This document shows positions 24,904-32,834 of a stretch of DNA of 64,000 bases, one piece after another. Positions within the stretch are counted from its first letter, which is position 1. Each line of letters starts with the position of its first letter. The translations under genes were made by a program, and so were the position numbers. A model generated the notes under the pieces. It made no database searches. It saw only the letters and a list, made by a program, of their open reading frames with translations, and was not told where the DNA came from. Source of the DNA: Lachnospiraceae bacterium (lineage in GTDB: Bacteria; Bacillota; Clostridia; Lachnospirales; Lachnospiraceae); NCBI GenBank assembly GCA_029006155.1, contig JAQXGF010000027.1, forward strand, positions 118,491 through 182,490, read 5' to 3'.

Positions 24904-25137
24904 ATGACAGACTCGATAGCTTTAAAAGAGTTGATTAAATCCAGAGGGTTAAAACTTAAATATGTGGCAAACCATCTTGGACTTACCAGCTATGGATTTT
25001 CCTTAAAGTTAAATAACAGACAGGAATTTAAAACAAGCGAGATAGTAGCATTGTGTGAATTGCTCGAAATAAAAAGTCTGAAAGAAAAGGAGGCTCTTTT
25101 TTTTAAAAACAAAGATGATTTAAAATCAACTACATAG
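24904..25137 (+). CDS. Cro-like helix-turn-helix protein
   Basis: The 77-residue protein (MTDSIALKELIKSRGLKLKY...) is a single XRE/DUF739-type DNA-binding domain in the position of Cro. The start at 24904 follows AGGAAGTGG. Its last codons contain the third operator (25116-25128). It probably binds the same operators as the repressor. Confidence 0.78.
   Translation: MTDSIALKELIKSRGLKLKYVANHLGLTSYGFSLKLNNRQEFKTSEIVALCELLEIKSLKEKEALFFKNKDDLKSTT
25116..25128. promoter_or_regulatory. Third repressor operator, inside the end of the cro-like gene
   Basis: TGATTTAAAATCA is identical to the two operators in the control region and encodes part of the C-terminal DDLKS of the Cro-like protein. It lies 18 bases before the Rha-type gene. 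Confidence 0.75.
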
Positions 25138-25145
25138 GAGGTTAT

Positions 25146-25658
25146 ATGTACGATTTATTAAAGAGAACAATTACTTCAATGGAAGTAGCAGAGATGGTAG
25201 GAAAAGAGCATAGCAAATTACTTAGAGACATCAGAAATTATGTGGCGCAGTTAGCCGAAGCCAAAATTGGATTGGGCGATTTCTTCACAGAAGCTACATA
25301 TAAAGATGCAAATAATCAGGAACGTCCGTGCTTTCAGATCACCAAGAAAGGTTGTGAATTTATTGCTCATAAGCTGACAGGACAGAAAGGGACTGAGTTC
25401 ACTGCAAGGTACATAAATCGTTTCCATGAAATGGAAGATGAAAAACTTCCGTGTCCGCTGAATCCGATTATTGCGTCCAGTGTTGCAGAACTCGGACGAG
25501 TGACAGAGCGAATTATGGCAAAGCAGGGGTCTGCACCATATAAGATTGCTGAGGCGTTTAAAAGGGAATGTGAGCAGTTTGGTATTTCACTTCCGGAGGA
25601 TTTCGTGAAAGTTCCAGAGTATGAGCAGATGAAATTGCATTTGGAAAATATGCCATGA
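25146..25658 (+). CDS. Rha-family phage regulatory protein
   Basis: The 170-residue protein starts with the pRha domain: MEVAEMVGKEHSKLLRDIRNY...FFTEATYKDANNQERPCFQITKKGCEFIAHKLTGQKG...ARYINRFHEMEDE (about 12-100). Proteins with this domain act as antirepressors or regulators in temperate phages. The C-terminal 70 residues are variable. TAGGAGG precedes the ATG. It is downstream of the Cro-like gene on the rightward transcript. Confidence 0.88.
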   Translation: MYDLLKRTITSMEVAEMVGKEHSKLLRDIRNYVAQLAEAKIGLGDFFTEATYKDANNQERPCFQITKKGCEFIAHKLTGQKGTEFTARYINRFHEMEDEKLPCPLNPIIASSVAELGRVTERIMAKQGSAPYKIAEAFKRECEQFGISLPEDFVKVPEYEQMKLHLENMP

Positions 25659-25744
25659 TACGCACCAGATGTGAGATCGCGCAGGCGAGCAAGCGGGACA
25701 AAGAGATGAGCGAGTCGCAGAAAGCTGGATAAGGGGGTGAGGAC

Positions 25745-25981
25745 ATGAGTGAGAATAATTCGCAGAGAGATACAGTTGCTGGTTTAAACGATTATGCGCT
25801 AAAGGTATTGGGGTGTGATAAAGAAAAGATTCTAGACGCTGTAAAAGCATGCGTAGCAGCAATGGGGGAATTGACAATTGAAGAAAGCAAGATTGCACGT
25901 AAATATCTGGGCAACGTTATGGAAGAAATGTATAAACGCAGCCCAGACACAATAATAAGTACTATTCCATATGCTTTATAA
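25745..25981 (+). CDS. Small phage-element protein of unknown function
   Basis: 78 residues, helical and acidic (MSENNSQRDTVAGLNDYALK...), with AAGGGGGTGAGG ahead of the ATG. No family recognised. Its 3' end overlaps the convergent gene at 25962-26207 by 20 bases. Confidence 0.55.
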   Translation: MSENNSQRDTVAGLNDYALKVLGCDKEKILDAVKACVAAMGELTIEESKIARKYLGNVMEEMYKRSPDTIISTIPYAL

Positions 25982-26207
25982 CTTCGTTCTTATTGACTAT
26001 CAGATTATAGGCATAATTATAAGCTTGAACATATTGCTGTGACAGTGACAATACATCAGAAGCAATGGCGTTTTCGCCTTCATATAATTTGTCAGTTTGT
26101 GCAGAAGCGGTTATGTAAGCAAGTGCAATATTATGAGCGGCTTGTTCTGGATTAATGGTATGAACGGCAGAAAGTTCGCAGTCGCTTAATCCGAAATTTT
26201 TAGACAT
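25962..26207 (-). CDS. Small phage-element protein, convergent to its neighbour
   Basis: 81 residues (MSKNFGLSDCELSAVHTINP...), predicted helical. AAGGAGAA lies ahead of the ATG at 26207; the longer open frame upstream has no binding site. Function unknown. It is the only minus-strand gene between the immunity region and the tail genes. Confidence 0.55.
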   Translation of the reverse strand: MSKNFGLSDCELSAVHTINPEQAAHNIALAYITASAQTDKLYEGENAIASDVLSLSQQYVQAYNYAYNLIVNKNEVIKHME

Positions 26208-26339
26208 GTATGAAATTCTCCTTTCTTTCGTACTCAGGCATGCCAGTGCCCTGTACCATACAGAATAGGAGAATGGGATCACAAAGTCAATGAGAACATA
26301 GCCAAGCAGCAAAGAATAGCCTAAAAGAGGGGTGGTGGA

Positions 26340-26510
26340 ATGTCAAATATTAATATCGTGAGCATGCTCAAAGTAAACGGTGAATGGGTGGAGCAAAGCA
26401 CCCTGCCGAAGCCGGTCGCAGCGGCGATGATCGCAGATACGATCGTAAGGGCCGCAAAGCAGATCGGATTTGAAGAGACAGGCAAGAAGGATAGAAAGAA
26501 GTCGGCCTGA
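26340..26510 (+). CDS. Small protein of unknown function before the deletion junction
   Basis: 56 residues (MSNINIVSMLKVNGEWVEQS...), ending in a basic tail KKDRKKSA. GAGGGGTGGTGG precedes the ATG. Location just before the membrane-protein gene suggests a phage structural-region gene; no family recognised. Confidence 0.5.
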   Translation: MSNINIVSMLKVNGEWVEQSTLPKPVAAAMIADTIVRAAKQIGFEETGKKDRKKSA

Positions 26511-26526
26511 GAGGAGGTGGTACTGA

Positions 26527-26718
26527 GTGAAGATTAAGAAGCTGTTGCTGCAGCACGGTGCGGCGGCAGTGATCACAACCGTGGCGTATCAGGTGCTGGC
26601 TGGATGCGACTTCGCAGAAGCGGTGGCGCTGGTGAGCACGTACATATTCATTTTGCTTGCGATCGTGCAGGCAGATATCCGGTCTATAAGATTACCGGGG
26701 AAGGGAATTGCACCCTGA
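26527..26718 (+). CDS. Small membrane protein fused by deletion to a tail gene remnant
   Basis: A GTG start at 26527 with GGAGGTGG ahead of it gives 63 residues: one or two hydrophobic segments (AAAVITTVAYQVLAG and ALVSTYIFILLAIVQAD), then IRSIRLPGKGIAP. The last 12 or so residues come from an out-of-frame reading of tail-protein DNA, so the original protein was probably longer or ended differently. Confidence 0.5.
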   Translation: MKIKKLLLQHGAAAVITTVAYQVLAGCDFAEAVALVSTYIFILLAIVQADIRSIRLPGKGIAP

Positions 26719-26927
26719 CGATCAACGGGCATCCTGTCACAGCGAACGTTGCGCAGAACCTGACGATTGATACAGATAAAATGGTGGCATATCGGGAAGA
26801 CGGGACACTGCAGAACACATCTGTGACAGGAGACTACGAAGACATGTACCTTTGGCCGGGACAAAATGCAATTACACTGACGGAAGGGTTCACACTGACT
26901 GTGATCCCGAACTGGAGGCGGCTATGA
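26670..26927 (+). pseudogene. 3' remnant of a distal tail (Dit-like) protein gene
   Basis: The frame ending at 26927 encodes RYPVYKITGEGNCTLTING and then AYREDGTLQNTSVTGDY...LWPGQNAITLTEGF...VIPNWRRL, the C-terminal end of a siphovirus distal tail protein. No start codon or binding site belongs to it; about 85 residues remain of an expected 220-250. Its left edge, near 26660-26680, is the junction with the small membrane-protein gene. Its stop overlaps the start of the next gene (ATGA). Confidence 0.75.
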
Positions 26928-29900
26928 TACAGATCTATGACGCAGACAATACGGAATACGGCAAAAATGGAGATGAGGTGCTGCTTCCATCTCGAGCGTA
27001 TGTGCATGCGATCCTAAACGGAGCATGGGAGGCCGTGATCGAGCATCCGATTGACCACGAAGGCTGCTGGAAGCATATTGTGGATGGTGCGGTCGTAAAG
27101 ATGCCGAGCTTCAACGGCCAGCAGCTCTTCCGGATCAAGAAGAGCTATAAGGCAGACTCCGGGATAGAGGCAGAGCTGGATCCGATCTTTTATGATGCTG
27201 CAGACGATTGCTTTCTTGTCGATATCCGGCCAACGGGAAAGAACGGCCAACAGGCGCTGGATCTGATGATGGCGCCAAACGCAAAGTATAAGGGGACGTC
27301 CGATATCTCAGACGTTTCGACCGCATATTATATGCACAAAAACCTGATCGAAGCACTCAACGGGGAGGAGAATGCATTCACGCAGCGCTGGGGCGGTGAG
27401 ATCCTTTATGACAATTTTCATGTGACCGTCAATAAGCGTGTCGGTGGTGACTATGGCGTATCGATCCGGTACGGAAAGAATATCGAGCAGGATGGCCTGA
27501 CAGAAGAGGTCGACATCCGCGATGTGGTGACCCGCATTTACCCGAAATCTTACAATGGACATTTGCTATCTGGCACTGGATATGTAGATTCTCCGCTGAT
27601 CAATAATTATCCGGTCGTCAAGACGAGGACGATTACATTTGAGGATGTGAAGCTGCGGGAGGATGCGTCTGACGGGGATGAGGAAGAGGGTGTCACGATA
27701 TGCGACACCCAGGACGAGCTGGACGCAGCGCTCATCCAGAAGTGCCAGGATCAATTTACGCTTGGCCTTGACCGTCCATCCGTGACGATAGAGGCGGCTG
27801 TAGTGCTCTTGAAAGGGACAAGCCTATACGATGATTACTCGGAGCTGGAAGACGTCTCATTGGGCGATACCGTGCATTGCAGACATACGAGGCTGGGCAT
27901 TACGACGGATGCGCGGGTGTGCGAGCTGCAATATGATTCGATCCGGAAAAAGGTCGAATCGGTAAAGATCGGGGATTTTTCAAATTCTGTTTTTGAAAAG
28001 CTGGCATCATCGGCCAGCCGGATCGAGAAAGTGATCGATGCATCCGGAAATGTAGTCGCGGATCGCGTCGCAGGTATCCTGAACGGCATCCGGACGCAGC
28101 TGCGGATCCAGTCGACCGCGGCGAAGAAGGTAGAAGGCCGGGCGTTCTGCATTGAGGATCTGGATCCGGAAAGCGCACTGTTCGGCGCAATGGTATGGGG
28201 GACGCAGGGACTGCAGATATCGACTAGGCGGACGCAGGATGGCAAAGACTGGGACTGGACTACGGCGGTTACGGCAAATGGGATTGTGGCGGATGCGATT
28301 TTGACCGGATTACTGGCGGATAAAACGGGGACAAATTACTGGAATCTGGATACCGGTGAATTTGCCCTGACATCTGCAGCGAAGGTGCAGACAACGGAAG
28401 GTGAGGTAAGCCTGGCAGACTGGATCAAGACGCAGTCTGAAGCATCAAAAAACCTGCAGGTCATCGTCACGCGGGATCTGATCGGGGTTCCGGTCGGAGC
28501 AGATGGGCATCCTGATTTTGAAAATGCATCCGTAACGGTACGGGCGATGTATGGGGATGAGGACGTATCGGATCAATGTACATACACCATCACAGAATCC
28601 GGTGTGAGTGGCGCGTGGGATAAGACGAATGCGGCATATACAGTGACTTCTATGCAGACAGACTCCGGAAGCGTTCGATTTTCTGTATCATACAAATCTG
28701 TGCTCACTGCGCAGCGCATTGTGCAGGTGCAGAAAATAAAGGACGGAAAGGATGCGGGATACCGGTACCTGTCGCTTTCGGTGCAGGTGGCAAAGAAAGC
28801 CGGCGGGAAGATCGTTCCGGGAGCTGTTGAGATATCGGCGCTGCAGCAGGACGCGGAGACAGCAAAGGCGTATGAAGGCCGGTTAAAGATTGAGACGACC
28901 AGTGACGGGAGCACCTGGGCTGCAGCGTATGAATCGGCGGATGATGAATCATCACATGCCTATACACTTCCGGATGTAGCTGCAGTTCGCGTAAGCTTGT
29001 TTGCTGCAGGCGGGACAGAGCAGCTGCTCGATGTCCGGAATATTTCGATTGTGCAGGAAGCGGATGCCCTCACGTCAGATGATGTGTTTAATCTGCTCAC
29101 CAAGGGAGGACAGATACAGGGCCTCTTCCGGATCGGGGATCAGATATATATCAATGCGTCGTATCTGCGGTCCGGGACGTATACAGTCGGCGGAGCGAAG
29201 GATGAACGGGGATCGATACAGATTCTGGACGAATCTGGAAATGTGGCCGGAATCATAAACAGCAGTGGTGTAGATGTGAAGAACCTGCAGATCGGTGACC
29301 GGATTATCATTTATGATGCCAGCAAAAAGAATAGCGTGTCGATAGGATTCGAAAATGACCTGGAAAATGGTACAAGTAAGTTCTGGATCAGCGGCGTGCA
29401 GGTCACGATGCAGGATCTGTATAGTGCGGCGGCAACATTTGGGGATGCGGCGATAACATCTGCGACAATTCAGAATTTGACGGTATCTGAGAATTTGATC
29501 TCAAATGGTGATGCGCAGTTCGTGACGCTTGGAGTATCCGGCGAAGCGAATCTTTCTGATACCCAGGTGGTCGGAAAGCTGGTTGCGACACAGGACATCG
29601 TTGCAGGTGGGTATCAGTCGCTGCTGGAGCACACGCACCAATATTTGAAGAATGGTACAAGGCAATTGATTCTGGACAATACCGGGAGCGTACAGCATGT
29701 GCGGACGTTTAATAATGGCAGCGTGACGACGAATGATGTAAATCTGGGGTCGAATGCATCAAAGTTCAAGGCCGTATATGCGACCAACGGCACTATCCAG
29801 ACATCCGACGAGCGGAAGAAGGACATCATCAGCGGCATGGATGAGAGGTACATACAGTTCCTGCAGCGGCTGAAGCCGATCCTGTACCGCTGGAAAGAGA

Positions 29901-30094
29901 ACGACAACGGGCTCCACGCCGGATTCGGCGCACAGCAATTTGAGCAGGCATTGAAAGACAGCGGATTTATGGAAGAAGAGGAATTTGCGGTGATCAATGA
30001 AGAAGGCGAGATGGGACTGCAGTATTCGGAAGTGATACCGGTTCTGGTGTATGCGGTTCAGAAGTTGATAGAAGAGAGGAGAGAATTGCAGTGA
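26924..30094 (+). CDS. Phage tail-tip/tail-fibre protein with intramolecular chaperone
   Basis: The 1056-residue protein begins with a phage minor structural (Tal/prophage tail endopeptidase-like) N-terminal domain (about 1-370), followed by beta-rich fibre domains and a C-terminal Peptidase_S74-type chaperone (about 960-1056) with the TSDERKKDI cleavage motif. S74 domains fold trimeric fibres and cut themselves off. The start at 26924 overlaps the Dit remnant stop. The gene is full-length and shows no frameshift, although most upstream virion genes are gone. Confidence 0.85.
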   Translation: MIQIYDADNTEYGKNGDEVLLPSRAYVHAILNGAWEAVIEHPIDHEGCWKHIVDGAVVKMPSFNGQQLFRIKKSYKADSGIEAELDPIFYDAADDCFLVDIRPTGKNGQQALDLMMAPNAKYKGTSDISDVSTAYYMHKNLIEALNGEENAFTQRWGGEILYDNFHVTVNKRVGGDYGVSIRYGKNIEQDGLTEEVDIRDVVTRIYPKSYNGHLLSGTGYVDSPLINNYPVVKTRTITFEDVKLREDASDGDEEEGVTICDTQDELDAALIQKCQDQFTLGLDRPSVTIEAAVVLLKGTSLYDDYSELEDVSLGDTVHCRHTRLGITTDARVCELQYDSIRKKVESVKIGDFSNSVFEKLASSASRIEKVIDASGNVVADRVAGILNGIRTQLRIQSTAAKKVEGRAFCIEDLDPESALFGAMVWGTQGLQISTRRTQDGKDWDWTTAVTANGIVADAILTGLLADKTGTNYWNLDTGEFALTSAAKVQTTEGEVSLADWIKTQSEASKNLQVIVTRDLIGVPVGADGHPDFENASVTVRAMYGDEDVSDQCTYTITESGVSGAWDKTNAAYTVTSMQTDSGSVRFSVSYKSVLTAQRIVQVQKIKDGKDAGYRYLSLSVQVAKKAGGKIVPGAVEISALQQDAETAKAYEGRLKIETTSDGSTWAAAYESADDESSHAYTLPDVAAVRVSLFAAGGTEQLLDVRNISIVQEADALTSDDVFNLLTKGGQIQGLFRIGDQIYINASYLRSGTYTVGGAKDERGSIQILDESGNVAGIINSSGVDVKNLQIGDRIIIYDASKKNSVSIGFENDLENGTSKFWISGVQVTMQDLYSAAATFGDAAITSATIQNLTVSENLISNGDAQFVTLGVSGEANLSDTQVVGKLVATQDIVAGGYQSLLEHTHQYLKNGTRQLILDNTGSVQHVRTFNNGSVTTNDVNLGSNASKFKAVYATNGTIQTSDERKKDIISGMDERYIQFLQRLKPILYRWKENDNGLHAGFGAQQFEQALKDSGFMEEEEFAVINEEGEMGLQYSEVIPVLVYAVQKLIEERRELQ

Positions 30095-31866
30095 AAAATA
30101 TAAATGCGATTACGACAGCGGTTTTTTTAAATAATTCGAAGACGGCAATGGCAGCGACGGTCTGGCAGTATGATTATGGTATGAAGCTGCGGCTGCAGGG
30201 GCTGCACCTTCCGGCGGCAGTGGAGGTACATTTTTCTGCGCAGGAGACTAGAGGTGAAGCAATAACCAGAGTCGGTACGACGCAGGATGGTGTGACAGAT
30301 GTTACGATTCCTGATTCCTTATTAGAAAACGACGACGCAACGAGAAACTATTTAGTATATGCATTTGTATACCTCACAGACGAGACTTCTGGCCAGACCG
30401 AATACAAAGTGACCATCCCGGTCAACAGCCGCCCCCGACCAGCCGGACGCAATAAGCCAGAGGAAGCCGAATTATTTCGTCAGGCTATTGATGCAGTAAA
30501 CACCGCTGCCGACCGCGCAGAAGCTGCCGGCACCACGGCACAGTCCTGGGCAACAGGTGGCACAGATACCAGAGATGGTGAGGACACCGATAACGCGAAA
30601 TATTATGCACAACAGGCTCAGAAGGCGGTGGATGATGCGGCGGAGGCGTTCAAGGGATCGGCGGAGCAGATTGAGGAGAATGCGGCGGGGATTAAGACGC
30701 TAAAGGAAGATTTAGTTACCCACTTAGGCGAACAACAAAAATCTTCTAACTTAATTAACGTAGATAGTCCAGAATGTGTTGCAGGATATTATAATTCCGT
30801 AACAGGAATTTACACAAGTGAAACACATGGATTTACCTCAAATTTTATTGATTTCGATATAGATGCTACATATAGATATACATATCCAACATCTTGGTTT
30901 TCTCAGGATGTTACGTTATGGGATGAACAAAAGCAACTTATTGTATCAAAAAAATCGTTGTCTAATTTTAGAACTGTATCTGACGGAGTGGCAATTTTAA
31001 AAATTGATAAAAATGTTTCAGCATACGATCCTTTGTTTGCTTCTGCAAAATATATCAGATTTTCAGCATATAAGGCTGACTCGGATTTTTCTGAAATGAT
31101 GGCGGTAAAAGATATTCCATATCCTTCAAAATTTGTCCCATATTTTGATAAATATGTATATTCAAATTACTTAAAAACATATATCGAAAATCAAATTCAA
31201 AATGGAATTGCAAAAAGCAATCCTTTGTACGCAAAAACTGTGTTATTCACAGGGGATAGTATTTGTGCCGGGTTTATTGACAATGGGGATGGCACATATG
31301 GTAAACAATATGGATGGGCTGAAATCATAAAAGAAAACAATCCGTCTATTACAATGAAAAACTATGGTGCAGGCGGAACAACGATTGCAACTCTTGATAC
31401 AACTACAAATTCAATATTGCAAAGATTGGACACTATGCATACAGAATATCCAGAAGCTGATTGGATTGTTTTGGAGGGTGGCGTAAATGATTGTTACTCT
31501 TCAAAAATCGAATTGGGTGATGTTACACAGGATTATAGTTCTCCTTTGGATGTAACAACATTTTGTGGAGCGTTGGAAAGCCTTTTCAAAAAAAGTATTG
31601 AATACTGGTCTGGCAAGAAAATTTGCTTTATTGTTACATTTAAAGTTCCTACGGCAGTTGGGTTTAAAAACTATATGGACAAGGCTAAAGAAATTTGTGA
31701 AAAATGGTCGATACCATATATTGACTTGTACAGTAAAAGCGGACTTGAGTTTAATGTTAAATATATGAAAGACAATTATTCTTATAATCAGGGCGGATTA
31801 CATCCGAACATAGAAGGTTATGAAATTATCACACCTAAAATCGAAGCATGGATGAAGTCACTATAA
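30091..31866 (+). CDS. Baseplate upper (BppU-like) protein fused to an SGNH hydrolase
   Basis: The 591-residue protein has a BppU-type N-terminal domain (about 1-115), a helical linker (about 120-215) and a C-terminal SGNH/GDSL esterase domain (about 385-590). Block I is FTGDSIC, block II GAGG and block III GGVND; block V reads GGLHPN, with glycine where the catalytic aspartate normally sits. The first 620 bases match neighbouring base composition, whereas the part after about 30,720 is strongly AT-rich, as if the receptor-binding end had been exchanged. Such domains deacetylate surface glycans. It overlaps the preceding gene by 4 bases. Confidence 0.85.
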   Translation: MKNINAITTAVFLNNSKTAMAATVWQYDYGMKLRLQGLHLPAAVEVHFSAQETRGEAITRVGTTQDGVTDVTIPDSLLENDDATRNYLVYAFVYLTDETSGQTEYKVTIPVNSRPRPAGRNKPEEAELFRQAIDAVNTAADRAEAAGTTAQSWATGGTDTRDGEDTDNAKYYAQQAQKAVDDAAEAFKGSAEQIEENAAGIKTLKEDLVTHLGEQQKSSNLINVDSPECVAGYYNSVTGIYTSETHGFTSNFIDFDIDATYRYTYPTSWFSQDVTLWDEQKQLIVSKKSLSNFRTVSDGVAILKIDKNVSAYDPLFASAKYIRFSAYKADSDFSEMMAVKDIPYPSKFVPYFDKYVYSNYLKTYIENQIQNGIAKSNPLYAKTVLFTGDSICAGFIDNGDGTYGKQYGWAEIIKENNPSITMKNYGAGGTTIATLDTTTNSILQRLDTMHTEYPEADWIVLEGGVNDCYSSKIELGDVTQDYSSPLDVTTFCGALESLFKKSIEYWSGKKICFIVTFKVPTAVGFKNYMDKAKEICEKWSIPYIDLYSKSGLEFNVKYMKDNYSYNQGGLHPNIEGYEIITPKIEAWMKSL

Positions 31867-31906
31867 TTAACTAAAAAGGGCTTTAGCGACGTAGAATTAT
31901 AATGGA

Positions 31907-31926
31907 CACCTTCGGGTGCATTTTTG
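31907..31926 (+). terminator. Possible terminator with UUCG tetraloop
   Basis: CACC-TTCG-GGTG (31907-31918) is followed within two bases by TTTTT. The stem is only 4 bp plus imperfect extension. Confidence 0.4.
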
Positions 31927-32010
31927 AATGGAGCAAGCAAATATGAGAATTAGATCCCCGACCGCGCAAGCGGTCTATTATTATGCAATTCATTGAGGAA
32001 GGAGCATACA

Positions 32011-32322
32011 ATGGAAAATGGATGCATTAGCAGAGAGGAGCATCAGGAGTTCTGCAAGAGAATGGAAGAAGAGAACCATCGGCAGAATCGCCGGATTGAG
32101 ATGCTTGAAGAGACGGTGCAGCAGATTGGAAAGCTGACGGCCTCGGTCGAAAAAATGGCTACGAGTCTGCAGGGCATGGTCAGAGAACAGGAGCAACAGG
32201 GAAAGCGGCTCGTTGCATTGGAATCCAGAGACGGCGAAATGTGGCGCAAGGTTGTCACATATGCGGTAACGGCGCTGGCAGGAGCTGTAATTGGTTTTGT
32301 AGTAAAACAGATTGGAATGTAG
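32011..32322 (+). CDS. XhlA-like phage membrane protein
   Basis: 103 residues: a long charged coiled coil (about 5-75) followed by one C-terminal transmembrane helix (VVTYAVTALAGAVIGFVV). This matches haemolysin XhlA-type proteins of phage lysis cassettes. GAGGAAGGAG precedes the ATG at 32011. Confidence 0.75.
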   Translation: MENGCISREEHQEFCKRMEEENHRQNRRIEMLEETVQQIGKLTASVEKMATSLQGMVREQEQQGKRLVALESRDGEMWRKVVTYAVTALAGAVIGFVVKQIGM

Positions 32323-32335
32323 GAGGAGAAGCAAA

Positions 32336-32677
32336 ATGACAGATATTAATGTAATTATGCAGTACGTGACATATGGTTTAGCATTGATTGGCATCTTGGC
32401 CTTTTTGGTCGGGATTGTCGTACAGGTAATCAAGGAGATGCCGGTATTATTGAAGCTTCCGACGGCAGCGGTCGCACTTGTGGTATCGCTGATCCTGTGT
32501 CCAGCGACATTATTGGCGCTGCTGGCATATTATAAGCAGCCGATCACATGGTATTATGTATTCGCGTGCATTATTGCGGCATTTGTGGTGTATCTGGTAG
32601 CCACTGGTGGCTGGGAAAAGGTTCGAGCAATATGGGAACGGACAAAATATAATAAAAAGGATCAGGGCGGCGAATAG
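32336..32677 (+). CDS. Phage holin
   Basis: 113 residues with three predicted helices (about 8-30, 40-62, 66-88) and a basic, hydrophilic C-terminus (RTKYNKKDQGGE). Position between the XhlA-like gene and endolysin fits a holin that permeabilises the membrane at lysis. AGGAGGAGAAG precedes the ATG at 32336. Confidence 0.78.
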   Translation: MTDINVIMQYVTYGLALIGILAFLVGIVVQVIKEMPVLLKLPTAAVALVVSLILCPATLLALLAYYKQPITWYYVFACIIAAFVVYLVATGGWEKVRAIWERTKYNKKDQGGE

Positions 32678-32705
32678 GCCGCCTTTTTGCGAGAGGGGAA
32701 GAGAC

Positions 32706-32834
32706 GTGAGGTACATTGCTTTGATTGTAGCTGTCGGGTTGCTGGTTATGTTCGCCCGAGAATGGAGCAACTGGGTGCATGATGTTTGCGATTGCATGGT
32801 CAATCGCATTGAGAATGGAGATAAAACAGAATGA
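32706..32834 (+). CDS. Small single-helix membrane protein in the lysis cassette
   Basis: A GTG start with GAGGGGAAG upstream gives 42 residues: an N-terminal helix (YIALIVAVGLLVMFA) and a short acidic tail. Its end overlaps the endolysin start (ATGA). It may assist lysis; function unknown. Confidence 0.5.
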   Translation: MRYIALIVAVGLLVMFAREWSNWVHDVCDCMVNRIENGDKTE

